Notes under the pieces: generated by a model | Seen by the model: the letters and a program-made list of their open reading frames with translations, nothing else | Databases searched by the model: none | What the model was told of the DNA's origin: nothing | Made by a program: the position numbers and the translations under genes | Part shown: positions 1-7,048 of the stretch, one piece after another | How positions within the stretch are numbered: the first letter of the stretch is position 1 | How the letters are laid out: the number at the start of each line of letters is the position of its first letter | Assembly (NCBI GenBank): GCA_016209605.1 | Contig: JACQVS010000032.1 | Span: forward strand, 1-38,586 | Direction of reading: 5' to 3' | Source of the DNA: Planctomycetota bacterium | Lineage (GTDB): Bacteria; Planctomycetota; UBA8108; JACQVS01 | Length of the DNA stretch: 38,586 bases

Positions 1-159
1 CCGCGCCAGGTTGCCGACCTTGAAGGCCTTGAGGAGGATGACGTGTAATTCTTCAGCAGTGACGGTCGGCGGATTGTCAAGAGGCGGCGTGGCGGCATTT
101 TTTTCGGCGCTTTTTTTGGCGGCGCAGGTTTCAGTTGGAGATTCGTGGCAGGCGCACAT
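1..159 (-). CDS. 5' end of an unknown Cys-rich protein (partial)
   Basis: Only the first 53 codons lie in the window; the gene runs off the left edge on the minus strand. The ATG at 159-157 is preceded by a near-perfect Shine-Dalgarno AGGAGG six bases upstream, which fixes the start. The N-terminus begins MCACHE and carries three Cys in the first 12 residues, then a Lys/Ala/Pro-rich stretch and a more ordered segment ending in AEELHVILLKAFKVGNLAR at the edge. I do not recognise the family. The early cysteines could bind metal, but that is a guess. Two direct repeats about 60 bases upstream may be an operator for it. Confidence 0.6.
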   Translation of the reverse strand, partial: MCACHESPTETCAAKKSAEKNAATPPLDNPPTVTAEELHVILLKAFKVGNLAR

Positions 160-216
160 GGGGTCCTCCTATTCGGTCGCTTGGATTTCTGGAAATGGTA
201 GCCTGAGAGGCAATGG

Positions 217-235
217 CATACGATGACATACGATG
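217..235. repeat. Two 9-bp direct repeats with 10-bp period
   Basis: CATACGATG occurs at 217-225 and again at 227-235, exactly one helical turn apart. The pair lies upstream of the minus-strand gene that starts at 159, next to the AT-rich stretch TTTATAAA near 240, which could hold its -10 region. The spacing suits a regulator binding the same face of DNA twice. No regulator is visible in the window. Confidence 0.35.
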
Positions 236-345
236 GCATTTATAAAGCAAACGCGATGCCAGAAGGAGGACAGCTTTACTTTTTGCGTAAGTCTTGATTA
301 CTCGGGCACAGGCTTTCAATCCCAGCGGGTTTCTGACCGCGAGAG

Positions 346-403
346 GTGTCCGGATCCGGACAGGTGACCGGATCCGGGCGGACAGATGACCGGAACCGGG
401 CAG
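346..403. repeat. Three tandem copies of a TGACCGGATCCGG-type motif
   Basis: Three imperfect units follow each other at 346-363, 364-385 and 386-403. Each has a core like TG(A/T)CCGG(A)TCCGG and ends in (G)ACAG or GCAG. Multiple short repeats of this kind are typical of IS21-family ends, so this may be a leftover insertion-sequence terminus, but no istA or istB reading frame follows. It could also be a protein-binding array. Confidence 0.35.
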
Positions 404-743
404 CGTTGCGGCGCTTATCTTAAAGTTCTTGGCCCTTCGATCGATCCAGATCAAAATAGGTCCATGCTGGCAGCCACCGCCGATCAGCCGTTGGATCGTT
501 TATGCAGTGCGTCAGGTCAAGCCTGGGAAAGGAGAAAGCGATGTAGATCAACGTTACTGAAACCTTTCGAAGGAACCCGTGGTTAACCAATCCCACCCGG
601 CAAAGTTGGCAACCGGGGGCCGGTCGACCAAAATCCGGGCCCACGGACGTCGTGTCTGCCGCCTGCTGGGAGCGAAGCCTGCAGGCACAGGCGTGGTACC
701 GCGTCGCGAGGGAAACCGAGCGGGCGGGACGGGCGGCAGTGGT

Positions 744-1286
744 CGCAACACCTTCATCGACCTTGAATTTCTAGGCCATGCATTTGAGCGCACGCGCAAG
801 GACAGGGCAACGGTCGAGGACGGCCAGACCGCCGAGGAATATGCAAAGGCGTTGTAGAGCAATCTCCGCTCCCTCCGCGATCGGTTCAAGTCGGGCACAT
901 ACCGGGCACCGCCCGTGCGGCGCTTGCACATTCCCAAGGGAGACGGCAAGTAGACACGGCCGATCGGCATACCGACGTTCGAAGAAAAAGTACTTCAGCG
1001 TGCGATCAAGCAGGTAGCGGAGTGGTGCCGCCGGAATCGTCATCTGCCGATTGAGTAGCAACATCAGCACCTGTCACGGAAGCTGCAAGGGCACTACGGG
1101 TATTACGGAATTACCGGAAACTCGTATGCGCTCGGCTGTTTCCTTCACTGGGTGCGGCGCGCGTGGGGGCGATGGCTTGCCAGTCGCTCGCCACGCGGCA
1201 GGATGTCGTGGGACGCATTTCAACGGTTGCAGCAACGTTACCCGGTGCCGCCGCCGAAGTCTGTTCACTCCGTTCTGGCCACGTAG
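744..1286 (+). pseudogene. Group II intron reverse transcriptase/maturase, internally deleted
   Basis: One frame runs from about 744 to the TAG at 1284-1286 and reads like a bacterial group II intron protein. The N-terminal RT part contains DGQTAEEYAKAL, then SGTYRAPPVRR, IPKGDGK and RPIGIPTFEEKVLQRA. At about 1017 it jumps straight to the C-terminal part (WCRRNRHLPIE, KLQGHYGYYGITGNS, then SWDAFQRL and RYPVPPPKSVHS). The RT palm with the YADD catalytic motif and most of the thumb are missing, which is roughly 300 residues. Three in-frame stops, all TAG, lie at 855, 951 and 1056, apparently replacing Glu, Lys and Trp. No frameshift is seen despite the deletion. It is a dead element. Confidence 0.8.
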
Positions 1287-1302
1287 CGAAGCCATGGCCC
1301 GA

Positions 1303-1379
1303 GGAACCGGATGCCGGAAATCGGCTCGTCCGGGTCTGTGAGGGGGGAGGGAGCGCAAGCTCCCTTCCCTACCTCGACC
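1303..1379 (+). ncRNA. Group II intron domain V/VI-like 3' end
   Basis: GAACCGGATGCCGGAAATCG and the following bases to about 1338 match the layout of domain V: a 5' strand beginning GAGCCG-like, a GAAA tetraloop region, then a complementary strand with CGTCCGGGTC. A second hairpin around GGGAGCGCAAGCTCCC (1340-1355) fits domain VI, and the sequence ends in CTACCTCGAC, typical of intron 3' ends. Mismatches in the stem indicate decay. The position directly after the RT remnant supports the call. Confidence 0.55.
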
Positions 1380-1508
1380 CCGGTCCTCTCCAAGCTCTTG
1401 CAAATACCGTTGGTTCTTCCTAAAATCTTTTTATTCCATTACTTGCATTGGCGCTCCGGGTTGCTTGGAATGAAAAAGAACTTTGACGAAGATCAGCTCC
1501 TCCCTTAA

Positions 1509-2111
1509 TTGAAGAGCGCCGAGGAAAAGCAAAAGGTGCTGGCGCAGGCCTTCATGCGGCATCGGAAGCGGCTCAAGTTCATGGTCGAGCTGCGATTGGA
1601 CCATCGGCTGCAAGCCCGCATCGACCCCTCGGACGTCGTTCAGGAGGCTTACGTGGAGATGGCGCAGCGTTTCGAGGAGTATCTCGAGAAGCGCCCCATG
1701 CCCCTCTTCTTCTGGCTGCGCTGCATAACCGGCCAGAAGCTGCTCGCCCTCCATCGCCATCACCTGCGGCAGGCCCGCGACCCCCGCAAGGAGGTTTCCA
1801 TGGAGCAAATCCATTTGCCCGAGGCCACCTCCGCGGTCATGGCGGCGCGGTGGTTCAAGCCAAAGTCTTCGCCGAGCGACGCCGTGATGAAGGAAGAGAC
1901 GCGGGAGCGGCTCAAGGAAGCCCTGGAGGCCCTGGAGGCTCTCGACCGAGAGGTCATCGCGCTGCGGCACTTCGAACAGTTTACGAACGGCGAGGTGGCC
2001 TACGCGCTGGGCCTTGAAGAATCGGCCGCCAGCAAGCGCTACTTCCGGGCGCTGAAGAAGCTCAAGAAGATCCTCACCGCCGGGCCGGGCGGCCAGGAGG
2101 ACTGGAGATGA
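1509..2111 (+). CDS. Sigma-70 family (ECF-like, planctomycete type) sigma factor
   Basis: About 200 residues with sigma region 2 (LDHRLQARIDPSDVVQEAYVEM, near residues 30-55) and region 4 (DREVIALRHFEQFTNGEVAYALGLEESAASKRY, near 145-180). This is the layout of Planctomycetota sigma factors that sit beside Ser/Thr kinases. The TGA overlaps the ATG of the kinase gene (ATGA at 2108), so the two are translationally coupled. The start is odd. A natural-looking ATG at 1470 is in frame, but a TAA interrupts it at 1506-1508, and translation would have to begin at TTG 1509 or ATG 1554. The stop may be a nonsense mutation that disabled the gene, consistent with its broken kinase partner. Confidence 0.8.
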   Translation: MKSAEEKQKVLAQAFMRHRKRLKFMVELRLDHRLQARIDPSDVVQEAYVEMAQRFEEYLEKRPMPLFFWLRCITGQKLLALHRHHLRQARDPRKEVSMEQIHLPEATSAVMAARWFKPKSSPSDAVMKEETRERLKEALEALEALDREVIALRHFEQFTNGEVAYALGLEESAASKRYFRALKKLKKILTAGPGGQEDWR

Positions 2112-2940
2112 CGGGGCGGCCGGACTCGCGCTCCAGCAATGTTCCCTTCGATCCGCGGCTCGAGCAGGTCGTCACTTCTTTCCTCGAGCGCTGCCGCCGC
2201 GGCGAGCGTCCCTCCATCTCCGAGTACACCGCCGGCCATCCGGAGCTGGCCGAGAAGATCCGCGAATACTTTCCCGGGCTCCTGCTCCTCGAAGGATTCC
2301 AGAAGAGCGGCGCTTCCGGAAGCGAAACGGCGCTGACCCCCGAGGGAGAGGCGCCGAGCACGGCAAGGCCTCCTGGACGGTTGGGAGAGTACCGCCTCCT
2401 CCGCGAAATTGGCCGCCGCGGCATGGGGATCGTCTACGAGGCCGAGCAGGAATCGCTCAACCGCCGCGTCGCCCTCAAGGTGCTGCCCTTCCACTCCTTC
2501 CTCGACTCGAAGCGCCTCGAGCGCTTCCGCCGCGAGGCCAAGGCGGCGGCGCGGCTCAAGCATCCCCACATCGTCCCCGTCTTCGAGACCGGCGAGGAGG
2601 CGGGGATCCATTTCTACGCCATGCAGTACATCGTGGGGGAGAACCTGGCCCAGAAAAAGAGAGAGCTGGGCATCGAGGCGGCGGCGCGGCTGGGCTTCCA
2701 GGCCGCCGGGGCGCTCGAGCACGCCCACGCCATGGGCGTTCTCCACCGCGACATCAAGCCCCCGAACCTCCTCCTCGACAGGAGCGGCGCGGTCTGGGTG
2801 ACCGACTTCGGCCTGGCCAAGTTCGAGGAGGATGAGGACATGACCCAGAGCAGCGAGATCGCCGGCACCTTCCGTGACCACCACGCTTCGCGTGGCGGTG
2901 CCCGGCGCCGGAGCGGTTCCAGGGCCGCTCGGAGCCGGCC
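2108..2940 (+). pseudogene. Ser/Thr protein kinase, broken in the activation loop
   Basis: A Hanks-type kinase N-terminal half coupled to the sigma factor upstream. A 100-residue leader is followed by the glycine loop, Lys124 (VALKVL), the HRD loop with Asp215 (LHRDIKPPNLLLD) and the DFG Asp233. The second loop glycine is Arg104 (IGRRGMG instead of IGRGGMG). After AGTFR, at about 2873, roughly 25 extra bases containing a CCACG-CTTCG-CGTGG hairpin replace the expected YM codons and shift the frame. Kinase sequence resumes in another frame at 2905 (APERFQGRSE) and then passes without a stop into a secreted protein at about 2940. The substrate lobe is missing, so activity is unlikely. Confidence 0.75.
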
Positions 2941-3854
2941 AGCACGCCGGTCTTCGGGGGGTGCGAGCCCTTTTTCCCGGACTGTAATGACAACGGGCTC
3001 CCGGACGACCAGGACATCTCGGGCAGCACGAGCCTCGACTGCAACCGAAACGGCGTCCCCGACGAGTGCGACGTCCAGAGCCCGGGCAAGGACTGCAATC
3101 AAAACGGCGTCCCGGACAGTTGCGACCTGCGTATAGCCTTGAGCGCCGATCTTGATGGGAACGGGAGGCCTGATGAGTGCGACCCCGATTGCAACGGGAA
3201 CAACCTACCCGACGCCCTGGACATCCGCCGTGGCAGGAGCGCCGACGCGAACAGAGACCGTGTGCCGGACGAATGCAGGACGGACTGCAGCCGCCGCCAG
3301 GGCGCGATATGTCCGCCTGGTGGGGAGATTGTCGCGTGGGGGGCATGATGCTTCCCCCCGCCGAGCTCACGGACCTGAAGCTGATGAGCGCCAGCTCCTC
3401 ACACACTCTCGCCCTCAAGGCCGACGGCTCGATCGTCGGCTGGGGCTGGAACGAGTACGGCCAGGCGGCGCCCCCCGCGGGCAATGACTTCGTGGCCATT
3501 GCCGCTGGCTCTGGCAGCACATTCAGCCTTGCGCTCCGGCGCAACGCGCACGACGCTGTCCAGCTTCCCGGCGACTGCAACCAGGATGGCGGGCTCGACC
3601 TTTCCGATGGGATTTGCCTTTTGGGGCATCTTTTCCTGGGAGATCCCGCCCAGCTCCCCTGCGAGGGCGGTTCGCCAGCGAGCCCCGGCAACCGCCGGCT
3701 CCTCAACGTCAACGGCGACGCCGACGTCGACCTCTCCGACGCCATTACCATTTTCACCTATCTTTACCTCGGCACGCCGGCGCCGGCCCTGGATGCCGGC
3801 TGCGGCCCAGCGGAAGGCTGCCCGGACAACTCGGCCATGTGCAAGAGCCCTTGA
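2941..3854 (+). pseudogene. Tail of a secreted protein: Cys/Asn/Asp repeats, RCC1-like repeat, dockerin-like doublet
   Basis: The first frame (to TGA 3346-3348) has repeats like DCNRNGVPDECD, a calcium-binding type common in planctomycete exported proteins. It ends at GEIVAWGA inside a run of six G. A neighbouring frame then continues with RCC1-like sequence (HTLALKADGSIVGWG, EYGQAAPP) and a dockerin-like doublet (GDCNQDGGLDLSDGI and DADVDLSDAITIF), ending in a Cys-containing tail at 3854. There is no signal peptide or own start, because the 5' part has been replaced by the kinase fragment. The frame break at the G run indicates decay, though a sequencing error there cannot be excluded. Confidence 0.7.
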
Positions 3855-3900
3855 CCTGGAGCCTGCCGATTTTCAGGAGGCTCCAGCGCCCAGCCGGCCA

Positions 3901-3950
3901 CCCCCACACCCCGCAGCCGGCCAAATCCTGGCAGTCGGGGATATTGAGGC
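3901..3950. repeat. Diverged dispersed repeat, copy A
   Basis: CCCCGCAGCCGGCCAAATCC and the following GGCAGTCGGGG..TTGAGGC resemble 5001-5051 over about 50 bases. No coding sense is evident between 3855 and 4135 apart from this repeat. Confidence 0.4.
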
Positions 3951-4135
3951 CGGAGGTCCTCACGCGGGGTATCCCATCCTCCGAATGACCTTCCTCGGGC
4001 AGACCGAGGATAGAAGGACTTGATCTGAGACGGCCCCCGGAGCAATATCATCGCATGAGAAAAAGACGATACGCCGGGAGCGACGGGAAGCTCGTCCTGG
4101 CTCTTGAGGAAGCCGAGCTTTCCCAGCAACGCCAT

Positions 4136-4405
4136 TTACTTCCTGCGGGCTTTCATTGCAGGCGAGAGACGAAGTTTCTTGCGGACCTCGTCGATCGAGA
4201 TGCTCTTTCCTTTCCTGGCGCGCTCGATCATCTTCCAGAATGTCTCTGACCGCTCCAGAAGCAGATCCCCCAGGTCCCTCTCGGTGATGCTCTGGATGGC
4301 GGCGACAGGCTTCCCATGACGCGTGACCACAACGACATCCTCTGCAGCGATCTGGAGAGCCCTGGAGAAGTGATTCTTCGCCTCGAATACCGTCATCGTC
4401 TTCAT
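4136..4405 (-). CDS. Phd/YefM-family antitoxin
   Basis: An 89-residue protein beginning MKTMTVFEAKNHFSRAL with VVVVTRHGKPVAAIQ at about residues 23-37, the hallmark of Phd/YefM antitoxins that bind DNA and neutralise a partner toxin. A GAGG Shine-Dalgarno lies seven bases before the ATG. The C-terminal third (about residues 55-89, rich in Lys/Arg) would be the toxin-binding part. The start overlaps the stop of a RelE/ParE-like toxin remnant in an ATGA arrangement, so the original order was toxin then antitoxin. With the toxin truncated, this is probably an orphan antitoxin. Confidence 0.8.
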   Translation of the reverse strand: MKTMTVFEAKNHFSRALQIAAEDVVVVTRHGKPVAAIQSITERDLGDLLLERSETFWKMIERARKGKSISIDEVRKKLRLSPAMKARRK

Positions 4406-4506
4406 GGTTCCTCGCCTTGCTCATAGAACTTGGGGGTTTTATCCTGATGGAGGATCGCGACCACGCTCACGACGTTCTCCAGGACATCATAACTGCCCAC
4501 TCGTTC
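4402..4506 (-). pseudogene. C-terminal fragment of a RelE/ParE-like toxin
   Basis: In the frame ending at 4402 the last 34 codons read ERVGSYDVLENVVSVVAILH then QDKTPKFYEQGEEP. The pattern of a basic residue, VGSY, a beta strand, then VVSVVAILH resembles the C-terminal strands of RelE/ParE-type toxins (RVGDYRVFY..VVxVLAIxH). The upstream sequence in this frame loses that similarity, and the MNT gene occupies the space. The stop overlaps the antitoxin ATG. No start codon or N-terminal half is visible, so the toxin is inactive. The family call rests on a short stretch. Confidence 0.5.
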
Positions 4507-4534
4507 GCTTCGGCTAGGCGTTTGAGCTTTTCGC

Positions 4535-4906
4535 TCACACCTCGATCCCTTCTGCTTCAATTTTTTCCTTCATCTTCGGAGGGCAGGAATTGAAATCGAT
4601 GATTTCAATTTTGAAGTCAGGGCTCAATCCGGAGACGGTTGCAACGGCTTGATAGAAATCCTGGTCCTTGATTCCGGCAACGGATAAATCAATATCTGAC
4701 CACGGGGTAAACCATTCTTTATGAGACAAAGACCCGAAAAGGACCACTCGCTTAGCCCCAAATCGAATTTTTAGAATTCCGGCAGCTTTGAGGGCAAGAG
4801 CCATGGCTTTCTTTAACCGGTCGTCCATCGATTTTTGGTCTTGGGATCTCTCCGGCTTGTATCTGCGAAGCTCATCAGGTGTCAGATCTAACGCTGTTTT
4901 CGCCAT
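4535..4906 (-). CDS. MNT-type minimal nucleotidyltransferase
   Basis: A 123-residue protein with the nucleotidyltransferase signature FGSLSHKEW (Gly58-Ser59) followed by SDIDLSV (Asp71 and Asp73), the metal-binding pair of the pol-beta superfamily. Proteins of this size usually act as the MntA partner of a HEPN RNase and inactivate it by adding AMP. No HEPN gene is visible on either side, so the partner is missing or distant. A GGAGG lies about 11 bases before the ATG, and an AT-rich TATTATAAA stretch near 4935-4945 could be the promoter. The gene is clearly less GC-rich than its neighbours, which suggests transfer. Confidence 0.75.
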   Translation of the reverse strand: MAKTALDLTPDELRRYKPERSQDQKSMDDRLKKAMALALKAAGILKIRFGAKRVVLFGSLSHKEWFTPWSDIDLSVAGIKDQDFYQAVATVSGLSPDFKIEIIDFNSCPPKMKEKIEAEGIEV

Positions 4907-5318
4907 AGGGTCTTATTCCTCCAGGCAATTTTTATAATATCGCTTTTCATTTTATCGGGTCGCATACCCTTTCAGCAAGGGTTTGAAAGTTGAGTGAGCC
5001 CCCTCACTCCCCGCAGCCGGCGACTTCCTGACAGTCCGGGGGTGTCGAGGCACTCGAAGCGCGACTTTAAAGTCCTCATGCGGCCCTCCGTTTGCTTCCA
5101 TGAGACCCTTAAGCTTCACTGGGGGTGTGACGGGAATCACGATACCAGGCTGGGACTGCCTCTCCAAGCAGGAGAAAATTGCTAGAAAAATTTGTCCCCC
5201 TCGGGCCTTGCCGAGCTTACAATAAATACCGGTTCAGGAACCTCAAGTACCCGCGCCATTATACCTGACAGCTTCCCAATCGCTGCCCTGTCTCCCCAGC
5301 GGCAGAAAGGATGGTTCT
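4907..5318. other. Intergenic region with diverged repeat copy B (5001-5051)
   Basis: This 412-base gap holds the probable promoter of the minus-strand MNT gene at its left end, the second copy of the repeat seen at 3901-3950, and the leader of the next gene. The repeat copy reads CCCCGCAGCCGGCGACTTCC then CAGTCCGGGGGTGTCGAGGC. Short open frames here lack ribosome sites and I do not regard them as genes. Confidence 0.4.
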
Positions 5319-7031
5319 ATGAGAAGGTCCCTCCCCTTCCTGGCGGTCTTCTTCCTGGGCGGTTCGTCCCTCCTGGCGACCTCGTACTCCGACCTGGCCT
5401 GGTTCAGCATCTCTCCCGCGATCTCGAACGGCCCGGTGACCGTCTCCGTCCACTCCCCGAACGGCGATGGCGGCGGCCGGATCCAGGGCTGGTCGCTGGG
5501 CGTTTGCCACGATCCGAATGCGGCCAGGGTCCTCAGCTACGACAGCAGCGCGGAGCTGGCCGCCATCCGCGACGGCGAGCCGCCGTATTTCTATTTGCAG
5601 GATGAAGATACCGATCCTTCACCCGGAGCCGGAGTCATCCAAACTGTCATCCTGGAGGATTCCGAGCGCAACCTCATCCCTCCCCGGGCCGAAGGCTTTC
5701 CGGTTCTTCACCTCGAGTATGGAATTTTCCGCGAGACCTCCATCCGCGTCTGCGGTGGCCTCCAAGGCTCCGGGGAGGTCGTAGAGTCCAGACTGACCGT
5801 GAACGGCAACACTTACTCCCCTTCCCAGCCCGCCTCGGCAACCCTGCTTCCCGCCTGGATCAGCCTCATGCCGGCGGTGAGCGATGGGGAGGTCACCGTC
5901 TCGATTCACACCCGCGGCGCCGAGATCCGCGGTTGGGCCCTGGGGATCTGCCACGACCTCGAGGCGGCCCGGATCGCGAGCTTCAGCACGGCGGATGAGC
6001 TGGCCGCAGTCAATGACGGCGAGCCGCCCTATTTTTACCAGCTCGAGGAGGGCTCCAGCCCGGAAAAAGCCGGAATCATCCAGGCGATTATCCTTGCCGG
6101 CTATCAGGCCCGGATCCTGCCGGCCCGGCCGGAAGGCTTCCCGATCATTCATTTGCGGTATGAAGTCTTTCAGGAGTCGGACATCGGCGTCTGCGACGGC
6201 CTCCAGGGCTCGGGACAGCCGGTGCGGACCGCCTTGACGATCCAGGGGTACAGCTTCCATCCCCCCCTTCCCGCCGCCGCCACCCTGGCGCAGAAGCCTT
6301 ACGCCCAGAAGCTGGCCTACCGCGTCGAGCCGCCAGAGAGCAGCGAGGTGGTGATGGTCAAGCTTTACAGCGAGGAAGTGGCAGTGGAGGGCTGGTCCTT
6401 CGCCCTCTGCCACACCGCCGGCGCCGCCGAGGTCGAGGAGGTGCGGACCGCCCCCGGCCTCGAGCGGGTGAACGGCGGCGAGCCGCCCGAGGTCGTGCTC
6501 AACGAGGTCGTTCCCGCCGATCCCTTCGTGGCGGTGAAGCAGACCGTCCTCCTGGGGACCCCTTCGCGTCCCCTCGCCCTGGGGCCGTTTCCAGACGGCC
6601 TCGCGATCCTGGGGATCCGCTACCGGGTTCACGTGGAGGACCACCTGAAGTTTTGCGACACCATCGGCAGCTTGACCTTCGCCAACAAGGTGACCATCGA
6701 GGGCATCGGCTACGAGCCGCGGACAAGAGCTTCCGGCAGGCTGGTCACCGGATCGCTGGGATCTCATTTCATCCGCGGTGATGCCGACTTGAGCGGCGAG
6801 GTCGATCTGACCGATGCGATCGCCATCCTCCACTGGCTCTTCCTCGGCGGCGATCCGCTCCCCTGCCTGAACGCGGCCGACGCCAACGACGTCGGGCGGG
6901 TGGATCTCACCGATGCCATCTACATCCTGCGCTACCTCTTCCTGGGCGATCCGGCGCCGCTCCTGCCCTTCCCCGAGGCGGGAGAGGACTTGACCCCGGA
7001 AGAAGGCCTCGGCTGCGAGCGCGGCATGTGA
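5319..7031 (+). CDS. Secreted protein with three cohesin-like repeats and a dockerin-like doublet
   Basis: 570 residues. The signal peptide covers about residues 1-21 (MRRSLPFLAVFFLGGSSLLA). Three repeats of about 150 residues follow (about 24-175, 178-325 and 330-480). Each has a strand like VTVSVHS, then GWSLGVCHD, a GEPPYFY or GEPPEVV element and a closing LTV(N/Q)G segment. The layout resembles cohesin domains, the modules that bind dockerins, but this is inferred from pattern only. Residues 485-550 form a dockerin-like calcium-binding doublet (GDADLSGEVDLTDAI and DANDVGRVDLTDAI). AAAGGA precedes the ATG by seven bases. The gene lies 17 bases upstream of the giant protease-like gene, so the two are probably co-transcribed and act outside the cell. 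Confidence 0.7.
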   Translation: MRRSLPFLAVFFLGGSSLLATSYSDLAWFSISPAISNGPVTVSVHSPNGDGGGRIQGWSLGVCHDPNAARVLSYDSSAELAAIRDGEPPYFYLQDEDTDPSPGAGVIQTVILEDSERNLIPPRAEGFPVLHLEYGIFRETSIRVCGGLQGSGEVVESRLTVNGNTYSPSQPASATLLPAWISLMPAVSDGEVTVSIHTRGAEIRGWALGICHDLEAARIASFSTADELAAVNDGEPPYFYQLEEGSSPEKAGIIQAIILAGYQARILPARPEGFPIIHLRYEVFQESDIGVCDGLQGSGQPVRTALTIQGYSFHPPLPAAATLAQKPYAQKLAYRVEPPESSEVVMVKLYSEEVAVEGWSFALCHTAGAAEVEEVRTAPGLERVNGGEPPEVVLNEVVPADPFVAVKQTVLLGTPSRPLALGPFPDGLAILGIRYRVHVEDHLKFCDTIGSLTFANKVTIEGIGYEPRTRASGRLVTGSLGSHFIRGDADLSGEVDLTDAIAILHWLFLGGDPLPCLNAADANDVGRVDLTDAIYILRYLFLGDPAPLLPFPEAGEDLTPEEGLGCERGM

Positions 7032-7048
7032 TATGAAGAGACCGTGAC

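Larger units (their letters stand above)
507..1379 (+). mobile_element. Degenerate group II intron remnant
   Basis: The segment contains, in order, a stretch near 548-590 resembling the RNA upstream of bacterial intron ORFs, a crippled intron-encoded reverse transcriptase (744-1286) and a domain V/VI-like 3' end (1303-1379). A GTGCG at about 508 fits the 5' consensus of group II introns, and ...CCTACCTCGAC at 1368-1378 fits a 3' end. The left boundary is uncertain. At about 870 nt it is far shorter than a complete intron of about 2 kb or more, because the middle of the ORF is deleted, so it cannot move by itself. Confidence 0.55.

Noticed and set aside
554..970. Minus-strand 138-codon frame
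   Set aside because: It is opposite the intron reverse transcriptase remnant, whose motifs are clear on the plus strand.
744..1286. Amber recoding, because all three internal stops of the reverse transcriptase are TAG
   Set aside because: No tRNA with anticodon CTA is present in the array, and the protein lacks its catalytic core, so decay is the simpler explanation.
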